NCBI RefSeq assembly: GCF_002109325.1
Contig: NZ_CP015348.1
Coordinates: forward strand, 2,729,501 to 2,793,500
Length of the DNA stretch: 64,000 bases
Reading direction: 5' to 3'
Source of the DNA: Sporosarcina ureae
GTDB taxonomy: Bacteria > Bacillota > Bacilli > Bacillales_A > Planococcaceae
The notes under the pieces were generated by a model. That model saw only the letters and a program-made list of their open reading frames with translations. It ran no database searches and was not told the DNA's origin. Positions within the stretch are counted from its first letter, which is position 1. Each line of letters opens with the position of its first letter. Made by a program: the position numbers and the translations under genes. Below, piece by piece: positions 1 through 7,255 of the stretch.

Positions 1-629
1 ACATCAATACAGCAGCGCTCGAAGAAAAGTGGGGCGGTCAGGACAATATTTTCACTATCAAATTGAATGTAACTGAAGATGCAGAGTGGGAAGACGCAAT
101 GAAAAAAGCAGTCGATCACTTCGGCAAAATTGATATTCTTGTGAATAATGCTGGTATCTCAACTGAAAAAACTGTGGATCAGATCACGATTGAAGATTGG
201 CGCAGACTTTCAGATATCAACAGCTTCGGTACATTCTTAGGTATGAAGCATGCGTCGAAATATATGACAGAAGCGAAAAAAGGTTCAATCGTTAATATTT
301 CTTCATATACAGCTTTAATCGGTATGGGCTTGAATCCATACTCTGCTTCTAAAGGTGCAGTACGTGCGATCTCTAAAGCGGCGGCAGCGGAATATGGACA
401 TGCAGGTATCCGTGTGAACACAGTATTCCCAGGAGTTATCCAAACACCAATGGTTGCGAATCTTGAAGATTCTAAAGCACAGTTGGACATGTTGATTAAA
501 ATGACTCCATTGCAACGTTTGGGTCAACCGGAAGATGTGGGGAATGCAGTACTATTCTTGGCATCAGATGAAGCGTCTTATATTACGGGCGCAGAACTAG
601 TAATTGATGGCGGATATTCTGCACGATAA
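1..629 (+). CDS. SDR family NAD(P)-dependent oxidoreductase, 5' end outside window
   Basis: A short-chain dehydrogenase/reductase. The reading frame is already open at base 3, so the start and the N-terminal glycine-rich nucleotide-binding motif lie upstream of the window. Visible are the NNAG motif, the active-site Ser in NISSYT, the YSASKG catalytic Tyr-x3-Lys pair and the usual C-terminal SYITG...DGG ending. About 208 codons are seen of an expected roughly 250. These enzymes are cytosolic and oxidise or reduce alcohols, ketones or sugars; the substrate cannot be told from the sequence. A bidirectional terminator follows at once, so this is the end of its transcript. Confidence 0.9.
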   Translation, partial: INTAALEEKWGGQDNIFTIKLNVTEDAEWEDAMKKAVDHFGKIDILVNNAGISTEKTVDQITIEDWRRLSDINSFGTFLGMKHASKYMTEAKKGSIVNISSYTALIGMGLNPYSASKGAVRAISKAAAAEYGHAGIRVNTVFPGVIQTPMVANLEDSKAQLDMLIKMTPLQRLGQPEDVGNAVLFLASDEASYITGAELVIDGGYSAR

Positions 630-640
630 TTAAACAACAA

Positions 641-689
641 AAACGGGTTGTCCTACAAGTCATTATGACTTACAGGACAACCCGTTTTT
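641..689. terminator. Bidirectional intrinsic terminator
   Basis: A roughly 20-bp stem with one two-base mismatch (ACGGGTTGTCCT arm) is flanked by an A-run on the left and a T-run on the right. It serves both the SDR gene and the convergent hydrolase gene. Confidence 0.85.
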
Positions 690-695
690 CATTGA

Positions 696-1430
696 TTATT
701 TCACATCTATAAAGCGTTTAAAGCCCATGAAGTGTGAGCTCCAATAAGAAGAATCTAGTGAAGCGATTTCAATTTCTTTCGTACCCGCATGAATGAACTT
801 ATTGTCTCCAAGATAAATACCGATATGTGAGATACCTGGTCGATATGTATTTTCAAAGAATAATAAATCGCCAACAACCGGATCTTTGATGAATACTGAA
901 CGGTTAAAGAAACCGATTGTATCTTGTCTTGGTACTTTCACGCCTGCTTGGTTGAATGCATAATAGATGAACCCGCTGCAATCGAATCCTGCTGGAGTAA
1001 CGCCTGCCCATACATAAGGAGTTCCTAGTAACGGTTGCGTAAGATCTACTAATTTTTTGCCGAGTGCCTGGTTAGTAGCAGGTAAGCTAGGCTTAACTAC
1101 AGGTAAGTTTGGCTTAACCACAGGGGCGCTTGGTTGAATTACAGGTTTGATTGATGATAGGGAACCATGTAATGAATTAGTAGAAGAAACAGCTTTTGAT
1201 GAATTTACTTTATTTTCTACTATTAGTTTCTGTTTAACTTTGATATCATTAGAAGTGAGAGAATTCAGACGTTTTAGTTCAGTTACCGTAATCTTGTACT
1301 GATTGGAAATCTTGTAAAGAGTTTCTCCTGATTGCACGATATGCGTTTTTGATGCAGCAGCAACGCTACCGACCGATATGCTTGTTGCAAGCATAAGAGA
1401 GGCGATCGCGGCTAGGGCAATTTTCTTCAT
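696..1430 (-). CDS. LysM and NlpC/P60 domain cell-wall hydrolase, secreted
   Basis: A 244-aa exported peptidoglycan hydrolase. Residues 1-25 form a Sec signal peptide ending near AAA. One LysM domain (about 29-72) binds glycan, then comes a Pro/Val/Lys-rich linker with the repeat PVVKP, then a C-terminal NlpC/P60 cysteine peptidase (about 128-244). The catalytic Cys is in FDCSG and the His in SHIGIY. Family members cut D-Glu to meso-DAP or Lys bonds in stem peptides. The start at 1430 is chosen because AAGGAG precedes it and the signal peptide begins there; an in-frame start at 1487 would add a non-signal leader. A second NlpC hydrolase without LysM lies at 5792. Confidence 0.9.
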   Translation of the reverse strand: MKKIALAAIASLMLATSISVGSVAAASKTHIVQSGETLYKISNQYKITVTELKRLNSLTSNDIKVKQKLIVENKVNSSKAVSSTNSLHGSLSSIKPVIQPSAPVVKPNLPVVKPSLPATNQALGKKLVDLTQPLLGTPYVWAGVTPAGFDCSGFIYYAFNQAGVKVPRQDTIGFFNRSVFIKDPVVGDLLFFENTYRPGISHIGIYLGDNKFIHAGTKEIEIASLDSSYWSSHFMGFKRFIDVK

Positions 1431-1682
1431 TTCGGCGTATCTCCTTTTAGTATAATAGATTTGGTACTTTGTACTGCTGAGTATCATTTCGTTATTAATC
1501 CTATAAACCTATCATACAATACTCTTCTGGATATTAAACGTATCTTTAGACTTATTTTTACGATAAATGTTCAATAGATTGATAGATTTATTATATATGT
1601 AAGTACTACAAAAAATGGTTTCATTATACATTTATAGTATAATAGAACTGTTACTGTCTAATTGAAGTTCTAAGCAGTTTAT
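1431..1682. other. AT-rich intergenic space
   Basis: About 250 bases between the hydrolase start and the oxidase terminator. It is AT-rich with several TATAAT-like words on both strands, but no -35/-10 pair with good spacing could be fixed. No coding signal is seen. Confidence 0.4.
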
Positions 1683-1733
1683 AAAAAAAGCCCATGAAAA
1701 ATCCGCGACTATCCGGATTTTTCAGGGCTTTTC
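1683..1733 (-). terminator. Intrinsic terminator of the ba3 oxidase operon
   Basis: Strong hairpin with arms AAGCCC..TGAAAAATCCG and CGGATTTTTCAGGGCTT, ending in a U-run in the minus direction just after the subunit I stop codon. Confidence 0.85.
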
Positions 1734-1739
1734 TGTTGT

Positions 1740-3392
1740 TTAAGAACGTCCGATTGGCCAGTCAAATGGAATGGATCCAGGAGGAGAGTGCTTAATGATA
1801 TCGATCATCGGTATCGTATATGCGAATAGAATCAATGCGATCGTAATACCAATCCACAAATACCAGTTTTCCAAAATCTTTGGTGTCTTTTCTGCATCTA
1901 TTTCTTCTTCAGCGATAGGGTATTCTTCATAACCACGTGGCGCGAAGAATGCTAACTGAATGAAGATGTAGAACATTAACAGGATACCGATGAATAGAAT
2001 CGTTCCACCGACAGCTTGCCACATTTGATAACTAATCCATGTTGCAACTTGATCTCCACCTGCGTACTCAGAGAACGCTGAACGACGTGGTCCGCCGATT
2101 AAGCCTTGAATATGCATAGATCCTGACATGATCGTCATACCGATTACCCAAATGAATGTCTGGATAATTCCTAGTTTATTCAAGCTAGGAGTCAAACGGC
2201 GACCCGTCAAGTGAGGAATCAACCAATAAGCAATACCAAAGAACGTCAAGATAACTGTTGTTGCCACTGTTAAATGGAAGTGACCTGTAATCCAAATCGT
2301 GTTGTGTACAAGAGAGTTTACTTGGTGAGAAGCGTTAATGATACCGCCTGCTCCACCTGGGATGAATGCTACCATACCAACGAATGGTGCTAACAAACGA
2401 ACATCTTTCCAAGGAAGCTTTTTGAACCAGCCGAATAAGGATTTATGACCTTTTCTTCTGCCTGTGATTTCAAATGTAGCGAACAAAGAGAATGCAGTCA
2501 TCAATGAAGGGATGACAACCATGAATGTTAAGACTACTTGAATGAACTTCCAAGTTGGATCAATACCTGGTTCAGTCAATTGGTGGTGGAATCCGACCGG
2601 AATCGAAAACATCAACAATAGAATGAATGCAAGTCTTGCAAGTGAATCACTAAATAGCTTTCCGCCGATGATTTTCGGGATAATTGCGTACCAAGCCATA
2701 TAAGCAGGCAATAACCAGAAATAAACTAGCGGGTGACCGAAATACCAGAATAATGTACGTGTCAATAATACGTTGACTGTTGCTACATAACCTAGAGACC
2801 AAGGTAAAATCAATACAATAACTGAGTACGCTACACCAAGTGTCGCAACGAACCACATAATCATGTTAATAACGACCATGAATGCAAGTAAAGGAGACTT
2901 TTCACCTTTATGCGCTTTCTTCCATACATATAATTGACGGAAGTTCGTGAACGCAGCAATCCAGCTTCCTACTATAACTAAAGTTAGACCAATGTAGAAG
3001 ATAGGATGTGCACGAAGTGGTGTATAGAATGTATACAACACAGAAGCTTGACCAGTTAAGATCATCCAAGCAGATAATACAGTACCAACCAACATGACCC
3101 AGAATGAAATCCAGCCCCACATTAATTGTTTGTCAGAGATCCCGACTGTTTTTCCCATAAGAGAAAACTGGAAACCGACGATGAAGAATGTTGTTAAAAC
3201 TAACCCTAGAATGACGCCGTGCGTTGTTAAAATTGTGTAATAATCGATATTGAACGGTAATGTGTATTTACCTGAGCGAACTAATGTCTGAAGTAGTCCC
3301 ATTAATCCACCGACTAAAAGGGATATGAACGTGACGTGCATGAAAGCCATATACAATCTGGACTCTTTTTTCGAGAAGTTAAATATCTGCAT
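1740..3392 (-). CDS. cbaA: b(o/a)3-type cytochrome c oxidase subunit I
   Basis: The 550-aa catalytic subunit of a B-family heme-copper oxidase, a multi-span membrane protein that reduces oxygen to water. Ligand motifs are visible: His in TTHGV for the low-spin heme; the His and Tyr of GHPLVY, which in this family carry the Cu-B ligand and cross-linked Tyr; the His pair in HHQLTEPG for Cu-B; and HFH in WITGHFHLT for the two hemes. The A-family K- and D-channel signatures are absent, as expected for ba3 types. It lies last in a three-gene operon, three bases after subunit II, and its ribosome-binding site lies inside the end of the subunit II gene. Homologues are called CbaA in Bacilli. Confidence 0.92.
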   Translation of the reverse strand: MQIFNFSKKESRLYMAFMHVTFISLLVGGLMGLLQTLVRSGKYTLPFNIDYYTILTTHGVILGLVLTTFFIVGFQFSLMGKTVGISDKQLMWGWISFWVMLVGTVLSAWMILTGQASVLYTFYTPLRAHPIFYIGLTLVIVGSWIAAFTNFRQLYVWKKAHKGEKSPLLAFMVVINMIMWFVATLGVAYSVIVLILPWSLGYVATVNVLLTRTLFWYFGHPLVYFWLLPAYMAWYAIIPKIIGGKLFSDSLARLAFILLLMFSIPVGFHHQLTEPGIDPTWKFIQVVLTFMVVIPSLMTAFSLFATFEITGRRKGHKSLFGWFKKLPWKDVRLLAPFVGMVAFIPGGAGGIINASHQVNSLVHNTIWITGHFHLTVATTVILTFFGIAYWLIPHLTGRRLTPSLNKLGIIQTFIWVIGMTIMSGSMHIQGLIGGPRRSAFSEYAGGDQVATWISYQMWQAVGGTILFIGILLMFYIFIQLAFFAPRGYEEYPIAEEEIDAEKTPKILENWYLWIGITIALILFAYTIPMIDIIKHSPPGSIPFDWPIGRS

Positions 3393-3395
3393 GGT

Positions 3396-3896
3396 TTAGT
3401 ACACCTCCACTGTGCCGAACATCAGATGGTGTCCGATGCCGCAATATTCGTTACAGACGACCGTGAATTCGCCGCCGTTTTTCATAACCGATTCGTAGCG
3501 ACTGATATGTCCCGGCTCGACCATCATATTAACGTTTGTGCCCGCCACTTGGAATCCGTGGACAACGTCTTTACTTGTTACTTGGAATAGCACAGTGGAA
3601 CCTTTTGGTACGCGGATCGTCTTAGTAGCTGTTCCGTCTTCTTCTTTACCGAAGTCGTAGTTAAATGCGGAAGCGACGATATTCACAACATATTTACCGT
3701 CAGCAACTTCTGTCAAACCAAGATTCTCGGGTTGGAATGATTCGTTAGCTTCGACATTTTGTGGATCGATCGTTTCAATGTGACTTTGTGGATGGGTTCC
3801 TTTCCAGAACGCTGCAAAGCCGATAATGAGTAAGAATAATAACAATGATGCGAGACCGAATACAAGCCATACTTTTTCATACTTATGCAAGTGCAT
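3396..3896 (-). CDS. cbaB: ba3-type cytochrome c oxidase subunit II (Cu-A)
   Basis: A 166-aa protein with one N-terminal membrane helix (about 9-30) and an outer cupredoxin domain. The binuclear Cu-A ligands are all present: His113 (VVHGF), Cys148 and Cys152 (CNEYC), His156 and Met159 (GHHLM). It accepts electrons from cytochrome c and passes them to subunit I. Its length matches the compact ba3 form and not the larger aa3 form with a fused cytochrome. An AAGGAGG site precedes the ATG at 3896. It is transcribed between the small subunit and subunit I. Confidence 0.93.
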   Translation of the reverse strand: MHLHKYEKVWLVFGLASLLLFLLIIGFAAFWKGTHPQSHIETIDPQNVEANESFQPENLGLTEVADGKYVVNIVASAFNYDFGKEEDGTATKTIRVPKGSTVLFQVTSKDVVHGFQVAGTNVNMMVEPGHISRYESVMKNGGEFTVVCNEYCGIGHHLMFGTVEVY

Positions 3897-3922
3897 AGTG
3901 TTTCCTCCTTAAGTGCTAGTTA

Positions 3923-4063
3923 TTATCTGGATATGAATAAACCGTAAGCGCCAAACCACATGACAAGAATAATGATACCTAAGATTAAAACCATGATTAA
4001 GGTACCCTTTAAATTTGCCTCTTCTTTTGGTGGATTTGTAGAAGATACTTTTTTCTTGCTCAA
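3923..4063 (-). CDS. Small cytochrome c oxidase subunit IIa-like protein, 46 aa
   Basis: A 46-aa single-span membrane protein read from a TTG start at 4061-4063 with a strong AAGGAGG site eight bases upstream. A lysine-rich N-tail (MSKKKVSS) precedes one hydrophobic helix (about 21-44). Subunit IIa of ba3-type oxidases is just such a short single-helix protein, and its gene sits directly upstream of subunit II here as in other ba3 operons. The overlapping longer frame on the same strand (3909-4187) has no such fit and is rejected. The call rests on size, topology and position more than on residue identity. Confidence 0.8.
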   Translation of the reverse strand: MSKKKVSSTNPPKEEANLKGTLIMVLILGIIILVMWFGAYGLFISR

Positions 4064-4339
4064 TACAGCCACCTCCTTGTCTTAAATTAATTCGTACTTT
4101 AATAATAATCCTAGAGAAGGAATAAAGAATTAGGGAAATCCCTATGAATAGGAAAATAGATTTCAAGTTCACAATATGTTCAATCACTTAACATGTATTT
4201 GACATACACATTTCACTGTTTTTGTGATTCGAATTGTTATGAAGCAACTAACGGAATAGTTCGTCAGTTGCATAGGGATGTAAAGGTGTAACATTGAGCT
4301 CAACAGGGAATACTACGTGAGAAAAAAAGGTATTTATTG
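4064..4339. other. Intergenic region between oxidase operon and nagB, with inverted repeats
   Basis: A shared divergent regulatory region. At 4131-4144 lies TAGGG-AAAT-CCCTA, followed directly by CCTA-TGAA-TAGG. The two nested dyads may be an operator for the oxidase operon, but I recognise no regulator. No gene is seen. Confidence 0.4.
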
Positions 4340-4368
4340 TTGACCATATGTTAAATTGTAATTACAAT
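4340..4368 (+). promoter_or_regulatory. Sigma-A promoter of nagB with overlapping palindrome
   Basis: TTGACC (4340-4345), 17-bp spacer, TACAAT (4363-4368). A perfect 14-bp palindrome ATTGTAATTACAAT (4355-4368) covers the -10 box and could be a repressor site. It does not look like the TGGTCTAGACCA site used by NagR/YvoA. Confidence 0.7.
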
Positions 4369-4403
4369 ATAATAAGGTAAAACCTAGGAAGCCGGTGTGA
4401 GAA

Positions 4404-5108
4404 ATGGAAAACATTAATTGGATTAAAGTTGAAAGTCCTGAAGAAGGCGCGAAGAAAGTATTTACATTGATTTCTGAAGAACTTCAAAATAATAGATTGC
4501 ATGTGCTTGGATTAGCTACAGGCAGCACCATGATCCCGGTCTATAATGAATGGACAAATTCAACGCTAGACTTTTCAAACGTAACAGCGTTTAACTTAGA
4601 TGAATACGTTGGCATCGCAGCTGACAACCCAAATAGCTATGCATACTTTATGAACGAGCATTTATTCAGCAAAAAGCCGTTCAAGGAGACGCATATTCCA
4701 AACGGTATGGCAGAAGATTTGGATGAAGAGTGTAAAGAGTATGAAAATCAATTAAACGCCCACCCATTAGATATTCAGCTTCTCGGAGTAGGGGAGAACG
4801 GTCATATCGCATTCAATGAACCAGGAACTCCGTTTGATTCTGTGACGCATGTTGCGACATTGACGGATTCGACGCTTGGTGTAAACAGTCAGTATTTCGA
4901 AAATGACGACAAAATCCCGAATATCGCATTAACGATGGGTATTTCATCCATTACGAATTCGAAGAAGTTGATTATGATCGCGTTTGGTGAGAAAAAACGT
5001 GCGGCTATGGAGATGTTGAAAGCAGGCGAAGTAACAGCGGAGTGGCCGATTACGAAGTTGTTGCGCCATGACGATGTGGTAGTGATCACGGATTTACAGA
5101 TTGATTGA
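4404..5108 (+). CDS. nagB: Glucosamine-6-phosphate deaminase
   Basis: A 234-aa cytosolic enzyme that converts glucosamine-6-phosphate to fructose-6-phosphate and ammonia, the last step of amino-sugar use. The phosphate-binding loop (ATGSTM near residue 40), the NLDEY motif with the catalytic Asp and the GVGENGHIAFNEPG motif with the ring-opening His are intact. Length fits the short monofunctional Firmicutes form, which lacks the C-terminal allosteric extension of E. coli NagB. It stands alone between its own promoter and terminator, without nagA beside it. Confidence 0.95.
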   Translation: MENINWIKVESPEEGAKKVFTLISEELQNNRLHVLGLATGSTMIPVYNEWTNSTLDFSNVTAFNLDEYVGIAADNPNSYAYFMNEHLFSKKPFKETHIPNGMAEDLDEECKEYENQLNAHPLDIQLLGVGENGHIAFNEPGTPFDSVTHVATLTDSTLGVNSQYFENDDKIPNIALTMGISSITNSKKLIMIAFGEKKRAAMEMLKAGEVTAEWPITKLLRHDDVVVITDLQID

Positions 5109-5126
5109 GTAGTAAAGTTTCCTATT

Positions 5127-5174
5127 AAGGCTATCTCGAAGTTGCAAGACGACTTCTGAGATGGCCTTTTTTGT
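5127..5174 (+). terminator. Intrinsic terminator of nagB
   Basis: Imperfect hairpin (AAGGCTATCTCGAAGT with ACTTCTGAGATGGCCTT) followed by six T residues. Confidence 0.8.
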
Positions 5175-5212
5175 TTGGGCAGGGTAAGTAGGAAGTGGCG
5201 GTAGGTAGTGGT

Positions 5213-5615
5213 TTGACTAGCAAAGTAAGTGGGGCGGTCATTGTCGCCACTTCGGCGGTGGTGGATGGCTACCGCAATGAGCCAGACAGGAAGTGCGCCT
5301 GGCTGTCTCATTACTACGCCTACCACTGGCAGCCGCCTGCGTTGGATAAGGTGTAGGGCAGTTCTGGTACTGGTTTTGCAAGAATAGGAACTAGTACTAC
5401 CCAGTCACTGGTTTTAACTACTATAAACCACAATCTAAATTGGTAAGTACTCAGTAGCGCAGGCACAACTGCGGGGTAGGCCGTGGCCATGAGACAACTG
5501 GCAAGCTCCACCGCCAGCTGGCTCATGGCTGTAGGCAATCCCCCACGTGCCTGCGCGGGTCCAAAGCATGACCCTCACTACTTTCAATGGACAAGCCAAT
5601 GTCGAGCCACGACCC
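5213..5615 (-). repeat. Dispersed ~400-bp GC-rich composite repeat, single-unit copy
   Basis: A gene-free block that is the reverse complement of the repeat block at 17297-18160. Shared parts in order are a segment containing CACTTCGGCGGTGGTGGATG, a CCAGTCACTGGTTTT segment, GCAGGCACAACTGCGGGGT, a core with CTGGC..GCCAG inverted arms, and a tail with ACCCTCACTACTTTC. GC is clearly higher than in the flanks. The short frames inside it are not gene-like. Function unknown; a structured RNA or a decayed mobile element are both possible. Confidence 0.75.
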
Positions 5616-5791
5616 AACAACGCCTACAAGCTGTCAGAATCAGTCATAAATATTTCAAACGTAACAAATTATCTGAATTTGAAACAATCCCGTTACATGA
5701 CTGTAACAAAACAATAGATTATTAAATGCTAAAGTAAATATAACAGAAACAACCAAGCTAGCAAAAATACATACTGTCATCGGAGGAACAT

Positions 5792-6250
5792 ATGAATCTA
5801 TTGCAAAAAGTACTATCAGTCCTAGCACTTTCTACACTACTGTTTGTCTCACCATTTACAGGACAGGCAGAAGCGGCTGGGAAAACGACAAGCATCACTA
5901 AAACAGCAACTAGTTTAACAGGCATCAAATATCGCTACGGCGGAACAACAAGAGCTGGATTCGACTGCTCGGGTTATGTTGGCTACGTATTCAAACAAAA
6001 TGACTTGAAAGTAGCGCGTACTTCTCGAGATATGTATGCATCAGGACGCACAGTAAAGAAAGCGAGCCTACGTAATGGCGATTTAGTATTCTTTAACACG
6101 ACGGGCCGTGGAGTTTCTCACGTAGGAATCTACGTAGGTAACGGCAAGTTCGCACATGCTTCTACATCTAAAGGTGTGCGCGTAGATCGAGTAAATGATT
6201 CTTATTGGGGCAAACGCTATATGGGTGCAAAGCGGGTTGCGGGTATTTAA
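5792..6250 (+). CDS. NlpC/P60 family secreted peptidase
   Basis: A 152-aa exported protein with a signal peptide (1-29, cut near AEA) followed directly by one NlpC/P60 domain with no binding domain. The catalytic Cys is in FDCSGYVGY and the His in VSHVGIY, with a further conserved His in FAHAST. It would cleave stem-peptide bonds in the wall. GGAGG lies just upstream of the ATG. It resembles the catalytic half of the hydrolase at 696-1430, and has its own terminator. Confidence 0.88.
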   Translation: MNLLQKVLSVLALSTLLFVSPFTGQAEAAGKTTSITKTATSLTGIKYRYGGTTRAGFDCSGYVGYVFKQNDLKVARTSRDMYASGRTVKKASLRNGDLVFFNTTGRGVSHVGIYVGNGKFAHASTSKGVRVDRVNDSYWGKRYMGAKRVAGI

Positions 6251-6260
6251 TAGAAGAGAC

Positions 6261-6294
6261 ATCGATTTTCCTTCATTGGGAAATCGATTTTTTT
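6261..6294 (+). terminator. Intrinsic terminator
   Basis: Hairpin ATCGATTTTCC / GGGAAATCGAT with a T-run, 11 bases after the NlpC gene. Confidence 0.85.
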
Positions 6295-6303
6295 GCGCGA
6301 AAA

Positions 6304-6344
6304 AGCCGTATAGGAGAGGGGAAGACCCACTTCTATACGGCGAA
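6304..6344 (-). terminator. Intrinsic terminator of secA2-slaP
   Basis: Perfect GCCGTATAG / CTATACGGC arms, followed in the minus direction by a U-run, immediately after the slaP stop codon. Confidence 0.8.
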
Positions 6345-6346
6345 TG

Positions 6347-7255
6347 TTAATTAGTTGCGTCTTGTGGAACGCGGATTGTCCATCGAGAGAAATCCGGTTC
6401 GTCTTTCTTTATCAATTCCTTTGGATAGATGAATGTCCAAGGAGTCGTGCTGTTCGCCTTCACGGATAGTGGAGGATTAAGGTCGAATGTTCCACGAGCA
6501 ACCAAATCTCCTGTTGCATCGATCAACTCAAGTGGCAGCTTTTCGATATTGATTTGCTTGGAGTGACCGTTACGAACGAATACAGATGCAGCGATGGTAT
6601 CGTCGTCTTGTGATTGGATTTGGAAACCAGCGATATTCACTTCGCGAGGCTTTAACTTCGGAAGACCGTTGACTACTTCAGCCAAAGCTTCTTTCTGTTC
6701 AGCCGGCAATTGCTCTTCCCATGACGGTGCAAGTTCCAATTGGTGTGGCATCATGGAATGAACGTTGAATGCTAGCTTCCAGTTTGTTGCTGGAATTTCT
6801 TCCGTCAATTGATCTTTCTTTTCGAAAACGAATACCCATGGACGTGCACTGCGCGCTGGAATTTCGCCTAATTCATTCAAATCAAATTCTGCAGAAGCTG
6901 CTGTGTTGCCTTCTTCATCGAGTAATAATAATTCGATTTCTCCTACAGTGATCGCTTGATCAAGTGAAGAGCGGAAGAATGCTTTGACTAACCAGCTGTC
7001 GTTTGCAGGTTCTAAATCGATATCAATACCTGATAAGGAAATCTGGTTTGGTTTTAATGGTTCTAGTTCATTTGCTAGGAAGCGGAAAACATATTCCTGC
7101 TCCTGCGTTAAAGTCCATTGTGAATGAAGGGATAAATCAGTTTCAATATCTTCATTACCTGATCCAGCCTGGCCGTTCTCAAGAATTTCTTCGGATGCTA
7201 CTGTACTATCTAATCCAGTTTTCTCTGTCTTTTTAAACCGATTGAAGAGTTTCAT
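6347..7255 (-). CDS. slaP: Accessory Sec system S-layer assembly protein SlaP
   Basis: A 302-aa, acidic, probably cytosolic protein. It has an internal duplication: two roughly 110-residue units (about 43-155 and 176-290), each running LKP..(I/V)..(G)..I through a stretch ending FDLN..PWxFxF. This two-copy SLAP-domain layout is that of the S-layer assembly protein that works with SecA2 in Bacillus anthracis. The gene overlaps the secA2 stop by ATGA and its ribosome-binding site lies inside secA2, so the two are translationally coupled. S-layer export is inferred from family and context; no S-layer gene is in the window. Confidence 0.85.
   Translation of the reverse strand: MKLFNRFKKTEKTGLDSTVASEEILENGQAGSGNEDIETDLSLHSQWTLTQEQEYVFRFLANELEPLKPNQISLSGIDIDLEPANDSWLVKAFFRSSLDQAITVGEIELLLLDEEGNTAASAEFDLNELGEIPARSARPWVFVFEKKDQLTEEIPATNWKLAFNVHSMMPHQLELAPSWEEQLPAEQKEALAEVVNGLPKLKPREVNIAGFQIQSQDDDTIAASVFVRNGHSKQINIEKLPLELIDATGDLVARGTFDLNPPLSVKANSTTPWTFIYPKELIKKDEPDFSRWTIRVPQDATN

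Noticed and set aside
3909..4187. 92-codon frame upstream of cbaB
   Set aside because: It overlaps the 46-aa membrane protein in another frame, lacks a ribosome-binding site and has no domain-like pattern.
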